64,000 bases of DNA from Mactromeris polynyma. Its lineage: Eukaryota > Mollusca > Bivalvia > Venerida > Mactridae. Made by a program: the position numbers and the translations under genes. The stretch is taken from contig JASFXZ010000118.1 in assembly GCA_032209605.1 (NCBI GenBank), positions 124,001 to 188,000 on the forward strand, written 5' to 3'. The notes under the pieces are model-generated. The model was given only the letters and a program-made list of their open reading frames with translations. It made no database searches and was not told where the DNA came from. Shown here in pieces: positions 44,801-55,600 of the stretch; the first letter of the stretch is position 1, and every line of letters starts with the position of its first letter.

Positions 44801-47800
44801 AGATACGTAACATGATAATCAAATCAGTTGCTAGTTATAAATGACGGTAACACATTAGCCATGTCAGTTTTATATAACTGGTAAGTTAACACGACCTTTA
44901 TCTTGTAAATACATTTATTTTTGGATGGACATTTATTACGATACATAATTATCATGATAAGTATGTATTAACTAGTTTCCTTAAAATGATACTCTACTGA
45001 TAGCATACTTAATTTTTGTAGTTTAAAAGTAACAGAAGGATATCACAATAATTGACATTTATGATAAACAATAACTACAGTTTAAATAAATAATGTATGC
45101 ATATGTACGACTATGTTATTTATTTAAGGTTCACCAAGGCCGTATGAACACAAGAGTTTGCAGTCCTACTTTGCAAGTGCCCTGTTTGTACATAAAACTT
45201 TCAGTTTTGAAATATATGCCTTTCCCGAACCGGGAGTGAGTGGCTTTACATGGCAGAAGTGGGAGAGTGCCACATCGTGGATCAATCTTCACAATGGTGA
45301 TTCAACAAGTATATCAACATCCGGCTTGCAGTCCAATCTTACATTAAGAAATATAACACAGCAATAATTCGGAAAATACCGACTTAACGTTACGAACAAT
45401 GCTGGGTTATATACGCACGAGTTTGTGCTTTCTCGAAACGGTAGGCATCTACATGCGTTATCGTACTCTGATTATCATTTAATACATCTCCCGGGTGTAA
45501 TGTATCTTTTGAATAGCCTTTTAAAATCGTTGTTTATTTCAATCTACATTTTCATATAATTTACAAATAAAATTCATCATAATACTTTAAAACGTGAATA
45601 GTTTAGGTTGTTTATACATGTAGTATTAACAACTTTTCTTCAGTTGATCTGGCGTCTGTTTAGTCATAGAGCGTCAACTGTTTTATGTAGATCAGTATTT
45701 GCCCTATCTTGTGTAAGTGAGTAGTCCATTGCCAATTTCGTGTTTGCTATGTTCGTTATGTGTTTGCATATTTGTATCAATGTGCCTTGTGTCCAGTTAG
45801 TCTTTTCGATTATTCAAATGTGCGTAATAGATTAAAGTGTTCTGGTGCTTTCGGAGAGGGCTGTTTACTTTGTGTCATTTTTAACCGGACAACTTCAATA
45901 GTTATTATAGTATTGATATCGTATTCTCTAATTTTGTTTCAAGATAAACCTTGGCCACCTACACGCTTTCATAGCATAGAAGCGTTAACAACATATTCTT
46001 CCATATGTGTGTCATGGAGGCCGGGATTTAATGGTGGTCTTCCGCAGACGTTTATACTTGATTACAGAAAATTGGAACCAAACAATGATTGGTCACCTAT
46101 AACTATATTAGACGCTGGGGAAAACGTAATGAATACTACAATTTCATATCTCACCAGTGGTACTGTTTACGAATTCAAAATTATGTCAACAAACGAGAAA
46201 GGCAATTCATCAACAGTTTGCCCAGTGACTATGAAAACAAAAGGTAAACTTAACATTTGTCTTTACCGTAATAAAGATATAGTTAAGTTTGCAAGTAAAC
46301 AAATGTTTTTGATGCCGTGGTAAATGTTATGATTTTTGTTACGAATAAGCAAGGTAGGTTTAACAAACAGCAGATGTTCAGAGTATTTTGTCACAACATT
46401 TATGTCGTATAGCCTATTTCAAGCTATACATAGATCTACATGTAGCGCTTAATTACTCATAACACCTAGCCATTCCATATGAGTGACTTAATGTTATATA
46501 TAATACACTGTATATATCTGGTCATGATTTACGTCTCGAAATAGATTGTCTGTATAACGACTTCTGATATAAATACCAGTCGACTGTAGTAACAGCTTTT
46601 TTCGGTATTATTTAAAAACAATATAACATTCATTTAACCAATTAGCTTATTGTTTAATTGATTTTCCTTAAAGTGCCTTGTACTGTTGTAAATATCTGTT
46701 GCAGAGCTTCGAGAGGAAAATTTTTGGACTGGTAGACTTTTTGTCTCAGCGATGTCTGGTGGTATATTCAGCATATTAGCGATAATTGCCGTATTTGTTG
46801 GAATCGTGGTATATAAGAGAAGGTCGGGTTTTATTATATTTTTAAATTGAAGAAACATGGAACTGCCGAAAATTAAACGTTTTGCAGAATTAAATTGTCT
46901 TTACTTGCAATAATTCAAATCATAATAGTTTCAATTTCATTATTAATGTTGTTCTTTGAAACACCCGCTTACTATAACAAATCGCATGTACATATTGTGT
47001 TACTGTTCACACCTTTCTACTTTGTACCTGATAAAAATATGTACGTTATAACAATTATAGTGCGTATTATTTATATATTAACTACCCGATTGCTATATTT
47101 ATACTGTGTTCAAATTTCTCGTTCAGGATTGTTAATTCGTCTATGGCTAATGAACAGACAGAATGTTCCACTGTTCAATCTCCAATACCTGTTACTTACG
47201 AAAACTTGAAGATTGACAAAAAAACGAATGAATCACTTAACTATCAGAGAGGAGCATCTATTAACCGCATATCCGAGACGAACGTGGGTACGTTGGTAGT
47301 TTTCTAAAAGTGAACAAATAATTTTATCTTTAAGTATTATATATACAACGCTGCTTCGTTTCATATTGCATATATTCACAATGTTGGACTTCCTTTATCT
47401 TAATTCTGTTTCAACACTACTGTATTTTTGTCCACACTGACTCTTTCAGATCACACATATGAAGGACTTTCCCGTGAAGATAATGGTATGCATTTATTTC
47501 CTAATTCAAACCCCAAGTTTGATTTGCTAAGCATTTTATATATATGACGACTAGTATACGTTTGCACTTCCGTCATCGTATTTACAAATGTATACCTTGA
47601 TACTAGGCACATGTAATGTGATATAGTTTTTTTAATTAAGCTTATGACTCGAAATATCATGCACTACTTGAATCGTTACGAAACAAAGTTAAACAGAACT
47701 GGTGACCACGGCAAAGTTGCTTTGATGCTTTCAAACGCGAGTTTATTATTTTCGGCCGGATGTGCGCTTACACAGCTGATGTATAACATATATTTGAACC

Positions 47801-48244
47801 AACGACATTCATTATGTCAATCGTTGAGTACGTAATAAATTGAGTCTCTTAGTGGTTCAAACCCAATCAATGGTAGGCTACATTGTAAAATGGTGTAACA
47901 GTCGAACAAACAAAATGTATTTCTACTGTACATAGAGGTTTTCTTATACTAGTTAACGATTAAACAACGCTTTCTTTATAACTATTATTTGTTACATGAA
48001 TATTATTTGTTTCAGGTAAAGAAAAGGAGTATACGCAATTAGGCAACGTCAACAACGACGGTAGGTGATTAATTATCTTCCATTAAATCAGTGAGCCTGT
48101 TATTTCTTATGTGATTCATAATCTGAATAAAAAAACAGTAGATACGGTTGAGCCCACAGAAATCACTTAACTCGGTTAAAATAATCATAATTTATAATTT
48201 CAGATCCTAAACAAACCTACGAAAATTTAAAGATACAAATTTGA
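41709..48244 (+). CDS. Ig/FN3 cell-surface receptor with YxxL tyrosine tail (one in-frame stop)
   Basis: Exons 41709-41882, 43101-43241, 43462-43773, 44333-44614, 45129-45440, 45944-46243, 46705-46822, 47127-47287, 47450-47485, 48016-48060 and 48204-48244. Four Ig-like domains (the first split over two exons), one FN3 domain, one transmembrane helix and a short tail with repeated YxxL motifs. Nearly all introns are phase 1, as usual for Ig/FN3 genes. The order Ig-Ig-Ig-Ig-FN3-TM recalls nephrin-like adhesion or immune receptors. Exon 45129-45440 has an in-frame TAA, so this allele either makes a truncated protein or is a pseudogene, unless it is a sequence error. The 5' exon with signal peptide is not identified. 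Confidence 0.82.
41910..42636. mobile_element. 727-bp Harbinger-type MITE with TTA target duplication
   Basis: Ends TGGGGCCGTCACACCATAAC and its inverted copy, matching for about 40 bp with one substitution (GTTCTGG/GATCTGG). TTA occurs on both sides (41907-41909 and 42637-42639). A three-base TTA duplication and GGGGCC-type ends are typical of PIF/Harbinger (Tourist-like) elements. The interior is rich in AACG/CGTT and has no transposase frame. It lies in the first visible intron of the Ig receptor. Confidence 0.88.
43101..43241 (+). CDS. Ig domain 1, second half
   Basis: NTTASIIITSLSMDVNLACI carries the F-strand Cys (LACIATN). A Ser/Thr/Asn-rich end leads to a GTGAGT donor. It joins the previous exon in phase 1. 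Confidence 0.75.
43462..43773 (+). CDS. Ig domain 2, F-strand Cys missing
   Basis: VVEGTTVTISCSATSMPPPS gives the B strand with Cys. The F strand reads HQAGTYMLTVIN, with Leu where Cys is expected, so the disulfide cannot form. Donor GTAAGT, phase 1. Confidence 0.82.
43985..44120 (-). repeat. Dispersed repeat family B, copy 2 (inverted)
   Basis: On the minus strand GAATAAGTTGTTACAGGGAA CGCCACAT ... CAGTCCATAAAACATTAGGC aligns with 36185-36310. Intron of the Ig receptor. Confidence 0.72.
44333..44614 (+). CDS. Ig domain 3, canonical
   Basis: KDKVTISCEVDGKPLPNVTI has the B-strand Cys and QMGKYECQSSNKYN the F-strand Cys. The core Trp position is Tyr-like (ISYDG). Phase 1 at both ends, donor GTGAGT. 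Confidence 0.87.
45129..45440 (+). CDS. Ig domain 4, no disulfide cysteines, contains an in-frame stop
   Basis: TFSFEIYAFPEPGVSGFTW has no B-strand Cys, and FGKYRLNVTNNAG has no F-strand Cys. Between NLTLRNITQQ and FGKYRLNV there is a TAA at 45365-45367. The frame is otherwise open to a GTAGGC donor in phase 1, and the domain continues normally after the stop. Confidence 0.8.
45944..46243 (+). CDS. Fibronectin type III domain
   Basis: Starts DKPWPPTRFHSIEALTTYSS, with ICVSWRPGFNGG (core Trp), FILDYRK and the E-F region YLTSGTVYEFKIMSTNEKG. Exact phase 1 boundaries (TTTCAAG acceptor, GTAAAC donor). Confidence 0.88.
46705..46822 (+). CDS. Transmembrane exon
   Basis: FWTGRLFVSAMSGGIFSILA and IIAVFVGIVVYKRR make one hydrophobic helix followed by a basic stop-transfer end. 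The donor GTCGGG is weak; phase 2 fits the next exon (R-IVNSS). Confidence 0.75.
47127..47287 (+). CDS. Cytoplasmic exon with VTYENL motif
   Basis: IVNSSMANEQTECSTVQSPI then PVTYENLKI, a sequence fitting the ITIM consensus (V-x-Y-x-x-L). Ends VG at a GTACGT donor in phase 1. Confidence 0.75.
47450..47485 (+). CDS. 36-bp microexon with TYEGL motif
   Basis: DHTYEGLSREDN between a CTTTCAG acceptor and a GTATGC donor, phase 1 at both ends. Confidence 0.72.
47641..47700 (+). CDS. Possible further cytoplasmic exon (AYDSKYHALLESL)
   Basis: After a TTAATTAAG acceptor the phase-1 frame reads AYDSKYHALLESLRNK and meets TGA at about 47701. A SKYHAL motif is of the YxxL type. No phase-1 donor was found, so it may be an alternative terminal exon or no exon. 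Confidence 0.3.
48016..48060 (+). CDS. 45-bp microexon with EYTQL motif
   Basis: GKEKEYTQLGNVNND between a TTTCAG acceptor and a GTAGGT donor, phase 1 at both ends. Confidence 0.72.
48204..48244 (+). CDS. Terminal exon with TYENLKI motif
   Basis: DPKQTYENLKIQI then TGA, after an ATTTCAG acceptor in phase 1. It repeats the TYENLKI motif of exon 47127-47287, which points to exon duplication within the tail. Confidence 0.75.
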
Positions 48245-48967
48245 TCATGCTTCCTATGTTCTGGACTTCACATTGAAGATACAATATCTAACTTCACCGG
48301 ATGTATCTACTTTAATTGTGCTTATTTTACGTATGAAAGGTGACGGAAACGTTGATTGAAGAGTTGCGGACAATTTGATAATGTGTGTATATATATATTC
48401 GTAATGTTGTAAATGTATGGGTGGATGTTTCTTTTTACATATTGTATAATAATCAGAGGCAAACAATTTTAAGAAACCGCATGTGCCATCTTTGCTATGT
48501 TGGAAATAAGTCACGCTGATTTCAGACTGTCTATTTTCTTAACATGTATAATTGAAACGGAAAGAACATGTATTCCTATATAAGATCATGTGTCTTATTT
48601 ACTCTATACAATGGTTAGTATGGGACCGACATCTAACTACCTACATCACGCTTACATTGTAAATAGTCTTAATACATTTCAAAATCATGTCATACTTGTA
48701 TCAAACAATTTAAATGAGCTTCATTTGAAATATCGTTTATGGAAAGGTAAATTTACATTCTCAAATATGATTTTACTTGCCCACGAAAGCACACCATGTG
48801 GCGGAAATATGCATTGCGTTAAAGAGCAAACTTGATATTATTATGGTTTTTTTTCAGTGAAATAACTGTTGAATGATGAAATGATGTAAGGCATGAATAT
48901 GTAAATGTTTGAAACGAAATAAATGTACACCGATTAGTGTTTGTTTGATACTAGGATAAGTGATATA

Positions 48968-49012
48968 TTAGAGTATATGCGGGAATATATCCAGTCTGTG
49001 TGCCATATAACA
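48968..49012. repeat. Partial relative of the fold-back element at 2166-2278
   Basis: gagtatatgcgggaatatat and the exact phrase GTCTGTGTGCCATATAA match the left arm region 2171-2210. Confidence 0.7.
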
Positions 49013-51654
49013 TATTTAGTTGTGTAATGGCATGTTTACCCTTTTAGTGAATGTAAAAGCGGACGAATCGGCACTAACTATTTTGAGGTGCTGAGCTCTC
49101 GCAGAATTCAAAGGCGACGTGTCTCGACTGGTTAGATCAACAATAGTCCGCGCAATGTTTGATGCGACGAGTGTCGAATATTTTCTACACGATTTCTACA
49201 CGCTTACTTCTAAGGGCGCCTTGTCTTAATTTTCGAGGTCGACTGTTCTGGGTTATGATCTTGTGTCAATGATGTTCAATTGATATTTGCTAAAATTGCG
49301 GGAATAATTTTATGAGACGCAAATATTAAATACGACGGGGTACTGCAAATCTGGAAACAAGTTATAGATCATCGTATGTTTCAGGAGTGATTTAATGGTT
49401 GTTAGTCGTTTAATTGTAGGGCTACATTCGAAATGCAATGGGGAAAGAAAACATGTTCGCAACTGACAGAAAGTCGCTGTTTGATATACGGGCTAGGACA
49501 ATGTATAAATATATATGTTTTTAAAACTTCACTGAATAATAACTCGTCCTTGACACACACAACTTTTACTAACCATCGCCTAGACATAATGACACTTTGT
49601 GTTGGTATGCAGCTGTTTGCAGGGCCTAAAACACCTCCCCGATTACAACAGGTGACATTATCAAAAAGATTATTTTGAAAGGAGACAAAATCAAAACATA
49701 AATCGCAGTCAACCTACACTCTTATTTAGGTCAGAACAAAAGAATAATGAGTTTTTGGTATCACTATGGTCAGCTACTTTGGCTGTAAGACTATTTCTGA
49801 ATACATTTACTTAACTTATGTATTTTAACAGATGGGTTGCTTTATTAAATACATTTATATGTGTATAATTGATTACAAAAACAGATACACTGAAATGTTG
49901 TCTGGTGTCACGGCTGCGAAAAAGCAACAAACTTCCGATTGATTGCATTAGATTCATTACGATATATGGTTATCATTGACTAAATGCCGGTCTGCGACCC
50001 TGGAGAAAAAAAACAAGCAGTGGTAGGAAACGACATGTAACATTTTGACAGTATACATATTTGGCCATATTTTTAAACCTTAATTGAGTCTAAACAACAT
50101 ATAGATACAAAAAATCAAAGCTTGTAAGGTTGTTATGTATATAACTACTGCGCAATAACTGATATATATCAGAAACAACATTGTTTTCAAAGTGTATCAA
50201 ATTTTGAAGAATGGCTGTTGAGTGTATGTAAGCACTGGGTTTATTTTTAAGGTATATTACGAGTTTACGCATGCACTGAACAACCGACGGGCAAATCATT
50301 GATAACGGCTGATAAATAGCTGCAAGGTACTGTAATGATATTACAGGAAGTTATGCAATACCAAATACATGTGCACTAGGTCAATATGCAAATACTCAAC
50401 GCTTGTCACCGACTGGTTTTGTATACAATACCAAGTGAAAATAAGTTGCAAATGCGCGTGTCAAAATCAATGTTGGTGTTTGCATGTTACAACTGTGGAA
50501 AGTACTGATAAGTAAACATAAATACATGAATGCCGAGTGTTCTTTCGTCCATTTTCTTAGAAAATTTACCATGCGTTTGAGATATGGGGGTACTATGGGT
50601 AGTGATGATTACTTTCAGATCTAATAGTACTCTCAAATATGCGACAAAATTTACAACAAATAACATTCAGCACAGCTTTAACATTATTTTACATTTTGCA
50701 CTCTCAATATGAGTCACTATTATGCTAAGGAATATTTTTAAATTGCGGATTGAGTGTTGAGTATCAATATCCATTGAAACCGCGGACCAATGAGTCATTT
50801 TTTAACGGTTACATGTATCTTATTTATAACTTAAAACCAAACCTGAGTCCCCGATGATATGTTAGGTTCCCGCTTTCAGTCTAAAATATTTGTCAATGGC
50901 AGTTCTGATTGTTGAATATGCACATGTTACTATTTTCTTTATTTATATAATATTGATTTACTTTATCCAATGGAAAGTACTTCAATATATGCAATATAAT
51001 TACATGCATGCACATTCCGTAATGTATGAAAAGACGTATCAGAGATTCACATTCTAAGACGTACATTGTCGTGTTATTGTTAATATTTTCCAGTAGTAAG
51101 ACCCCTGGCCATGTACAATATGTATGTGTCTCTCCGTATTTCCACAAAATTAAACCCTACATCAATGGGAGTACTGTTGAGAATTAGCGTTATACTGTCG
51201 ACTGTTGTGTGCAAGAATTTCACACGGTTAGCATTTCCCGCTATTAGATGCCCACACTGTTAGTTACCACACTGTAGACTTACGGTGTTAGCTACGATGA
51301 TTTGATTTGTAAAATTCATAGTGTTTTATGGTTAGCAATTAGGTGCATGGCCTGTATCTGCATACGTCACATGATCAAGATAAACGCCTGTTTGTACGTG
51401 CATTTTTATGATTGGACTATGATACAAAACAGTCAAAACATTTGATATCTAATTTAGTGTCGATGTTACACCCCCCTCCGCTAAAATAAATATTCACGTG
51501 TTTTCATACTCCATTTTTTTTTTAGTTTGCAACTTTTGAAACCAGTATGAATAACCTCTTATGAACGGTTAAAGCAACTTAGTTGTTTGTGTTTTAGTCC
51601 GATTAGTTTAATATATATTATATGCGTTAGTTTACAGTAACGGTCTACCGGCGT

Positions 51655-51810
51655 CCCTTTTTGATGGAGTGTTGTTTTCCCGGAGGTCATTTACAATGTT
51701 ATGTATGTAACTAAGACAATTGAGGAGGCTTAGGGGTACATACGTAAGGGAACAGGGGCACAAAGAATGGCCTGGTTGACCATAACGGATAACTAGCTAG
51801 GAGAATCATA
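51655..51810 (+). repeat. Dispersed repeat family B, copy 3
   Basis: CCCGGAGGTCATTTACAATG ... GTACATACGTAAGGGAACAG ... AAAGAATGGCCTGG matches copy 1 at 36240-36370. Confidence 0.75.
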
Positions 51811-52599
51811 TCCTGCCATAAACTCATTAACTCACAATATATCACTTTCTATAGGAACAATAACATTTCCAAAGCTATATTCCTATCAAAAGTATCAAAA
51901 GGGTGTCTTAGTAACAGCAAGTAACGAATATAATGGTTCAACTATAATTGTAACATATAACTATTTCTGGGATTTCTACCACATGTGTATGATTTACAAC
52001 ACATGTCAAAATTTGCAACTGTCAATATTGTAACTGTCAGGTAACAATGGCACATACTGAAAAATAGACAATCTCGACGGTGTATCAGTATTATATGATC
52101 AACACAAAATAAGAAAACTATAAAAGTCATGTGAAAAATTCATTTACAAATGTATATATTTTATCAGTTTTGAAAATCCCGCCCGACAGATTTGAAAATA
52201 CATTTTGCGACGGTATTTTCACATAATTATGCAGCTATCTGAGGTAAAAATATGGGTCATGGACACAAGTCTCACGTTTTTCATTAGGTAAAGGGATGTA
52301 ATTCACAATTGAAATGTAAATACAAGTAGGAGTTACCTAGAGTAAATGTTAGTATTTCTGTTAATGTTTTGGACTAAATATATATCGAAACATTCCAACT
52401 GCGGAATTACGCACCGATGATTTGTGCTTTACCGTTCATTTGAAGCATTCTTAACCAAAGTTCAACAAAACCAGAAAAGTATTTGACAGGCATAAGCAAA
52501 TAATGAAATCAAGCGCTATAATGAATTAATATGTGGCCATAGAGTGTAACGTATTTGATTCTTAGAATCAATTGTATGTGTATTTGCTTTATACACCAG

Positions 52600-52655
52600 C
52601 TTCTCGCAGCGGGAGAGCATCTCTATCTTCAAACCCTTCGTATGTTGAAGTGTGA
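52600..52655 (+). CDS. Candidate terminal exon ending in an NPxY motif
   Basis: After an ACACCAG acceptor the phase-1 frame reads SRSGRASLSSNPSYVEV then TGA. NPSY is a PTB-domain-type tyrosine motif. The phase fits a splice from any phase-1 donor of the Ig receptor tail, for example 48060, but there is no direct proof they are joined. Confidence 0.4.
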
Positions 52656-54666
52656 TTACACCAGCCAACCGTGATTCTGCTTGGTTCCAGCGGAATCGAA
52701 TGGAGCCACTATGATGGTGTATATCCTATATTCCATTATAGTGGCTACAACCGAATATATATTATTGCATATCGCCCCCGGCGGCAAAAATGATATTTAT
52801 ATTACAATGGCCGTATTCAGATGATATATATTTCGTACGCACCCATGTTCCAAAGCATATACCACATGCATTCACCGAAAGAGCCATCAATTATCTTTAA
52901 GAAGATTTATTGCATCCGTGTACATTTTTGTTGTGGATTATTGACGGCATTCGGCGGAGGAATGATGTTCAGGGAAAAGGTTGTGGATGGACTATTGGAA
53001 GGATATGAAAAAAGAACGAAAAGGTAAGGAAGGCCTTCAGCTGATATACACTGACGTTTGACTGAAAGGCATTTTATGGGACCGTTCGAGGACACCAAAT
53101 ACAAGCCTGGCTGTGTCGTGTGTAGCTCGAGGACTACTCCCTGGGGGGAAAGGAAACAAACAAACTACAAATGTAAACAGTGTGACAGTCCAATGTGTTT
53201 AATTCCATGAGATTTACCATTCTAATAAAAACTTCCACCAAGCAGCTGTAAGGATTGTGTACAATCTGTGAATGAGAATTCAGATGTGAGCCCATGACAT
53301 CAATTGTGTTGGGTCTGACATCAAATAGAAAATGATATTTTATGATGTAAATAAGCATGTATATTAACCTTATAGGTTTAACCGACAGTGTCGAATGCTT
53401 TGACATATTTTTTTATTTGATGTAGTTTTATCTCTGTTTCTGTTCGTCACACTGAAATAGATAACAAATCTTCTAAGACATTTAAATCTTCCTGGTCTTA
53501 ATATTGTGCTTGTAACATAATGTGCACAATGTGCCTTATTGATTAAATTGCACAACTTGCAATGTAATGCATGTTATCAGGGCATTTGCATATAATGTCA
53601 TATTTCAAGTTCAATTGCATCATATTGTTCAATTGTTTTTGGTTAATACTTTAGATGGATACGGTATCGGTTACATATTAATTATGTACAATGATAGCTA
53701 ATGAGTATTGATGGTCGTCCTGCTGAATGTACTAGTATTGCCAATGATTATGTATCCACTGTCGCCGAGGTATTTTTGGTTTAGTGAGCTACATCTCATA
53801 CTTGCTCATCTTACACCAGTTGTTAAGAGTATATATTATAAATATACTTCCTTCCAATTCATATGTTTATTCAGCTGTATAGAAAACAAATCTTAAATGT
53901 AATTTCACAATCTGAAAACGATTAAAACAAACAAAATCGATATGATTGTTTGATGATGCTATTAAATTACTCGTAAGTTCAAATGCCATAGATTGACGGT
54001 CCAACGTACAAATACCCGGTGGAAAATAATCCAAGCTATCCCCTTTTACATTGACTCCCGGTAATCCGACAAATGTTTCAGAATACCCACTGGAGTAACC
54101 TGTACATGCTTTAAGGCTACCACTGGGCGGCTCCAATTCCTCTAGTTGATAGAGCTAAAGTGATAAATTACATTAATTGAAAACCGTGACAAGTTTATTG
54201 AATTAAACTTGTGAAACATAAAAATTGAAAGTTTATATCAAACAGCAAAACATCACATATTAATTTCATGATGTTACTGTGGTTATCGATGTTGGTGTAA
54301 CTTGTGCTGTATTCGATTTTTTGCGTTTCATTTGTGTTATACTAGCTCTATTTACTATTATTCTTGTCAATGTATGCATGGAATTAATATTTTACTCTGA
54401 ATTGTTTTGGTTAGCGTATAAGTATTGCTTTAATTTTGATAGGATACAATGAAGGGTTACAATTTGTACTACAGTCTGTGTATTTCTACTTCTATATCCA
54501 TGCTGCTCTATCGAAATTATAATAAAGCGATATGTTTTATGTCTCGTGGCGATATTCAAACTTTTAATTAATTAACAGATGTTAAAGCCATATGTTTATT
54601 CTCCATTATAACATAACACGCGATGTAGAGTGGTAATAACACCCATGTATTAGTTTCGGTATTTCA
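52656..54666. other. Stretch without a supported gene
   Basis: 52698-52741 holds a small hairpin (AGCCACTATGATGG / CCATTATAGTGGCT). A minus-strand frame at 53867-54136 (EPPSGSLKACTGYSSGYSET ...) has no recognised motif. Otherwise nothing is seen. Confidence 0.4.
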
Positions 54667-54734
54667 CTAGTGAAATAACAACTCACGTTTGTGTGACGTC
54701 ACAACAAAACAAGCGTGAGTTGTTATTTCACTAG
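54667..54734. repeat. Perfect 21-bp inverted repeat around a TGACGTCA core
   Basis: ctagtgaaataacaactcac g at 54667-54687 is exactly inverted at 54714-54734. The 26-bp centre contains the palindrome GTGACGTCAC, the CRE/ATF core. A flanking ACTAGT overlaps each arm end. Confidence 0.85.
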
Positions 54735-55083
54735 TAGACGCGCTCAAATGATGTTGACATTGTTAAATATTAAGTCTTGTTGAATATGGTATGTGAGATA
54801 ATCAATTGAACTCGTGTCTTAAAATTAAAAACAAATTGTCGGAACTCCTTTTTGACACGTCAGCTTTTGTTTACCAAATACCGAATTGCTCACGTCATTC
54901 TTTGCTTGCATAGAAAGGGGTTAAGGTACCGTTTTGGTGAAACATAGCCGTTTCTGTTGTTATGTCATAAATGAAATCTTACATTCGTGCTCCTGACACG
55001 CCCCTTTCAACAAGCTATTATTCAATTTGGCATTCAAATACACATTTGAATATCCTAAATGTTTATTACGAGTAAAATGTTAT

Positions 55084-55171
55084 CGTCAGGCCAGGAATTG
55101 AACCTGAGACCACCCCCGACCAACATCAGTTATATAATTCGGAGTTGCTCTACCAACTGAGCTACCTGACA
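55084..55171 (-). mobile_element. tRNA-like element with an enlarged anticodon arm
   Basis: The minus strand has acceptor TGTCAGG paired with CCTGACG (one G-T pair), D arm TAGCTCAGTTGGTAGAGC and B box AGGTTCAATTCCTGG. The anticodon arm CTCCGA/TCGGGG encloses about 19 bases instead of seven. It could be an intron-bearing tRNA or, more likely, a SINE head. Confidence 0.55.
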
Positions 55172-55600
55172 GCATTATACCTACTTTAATACCTACAATG
55201 ATAAACTACTTAATATTGATTATAATCCTTAAACAGTTTACCATTTAAATAGTCCCAAAAAAAAATGCGAGACTCGACCAGAATTCAAAGCTAGTATGAA
55301 AGCACTGCAAGTCCTCTCTGTATCCGACAAAAACAGTTGCTAAGGCAAGTATGCTGTCGCAAACATGCTGTAAAACTCACAACATGTACGTCTGTTGAAC
55401 CGTAATTTTCATACATACGACTTCTGAATTCGTACGAATATGTCACAAGTAGGTGTTGTGAAATTCTCGTACCTCCTTTTTTCACCACCTCTTAGTACCA
55501 ACGAAATTTTCACATTTCGTTTATCGCTCGTTAATTAATTTTAGCTACCAGCCGCCGTATTTTTGAGTGAACATCAGTTCGCAAGTGTATCCTAAAATAA

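Larger units (their letters stand above)
48245..52599. other. Long non-coding stretch between receptor tail and distal exon
   Basis: Probable 3' UTR near 48245-48930 (AATAAA-type signal GAAATAAATG near 48915). Beyond the repeats listed separately no exon was recognised; short frames lack motifs. Confidence 0.45.

Noticed and set aside
53867..54136. Minus-strand frame rich in Ser, Gly and Pro
   Set aside because: No family resemblance and no consistent exon boundaries; kept only as a note in the stretch description.
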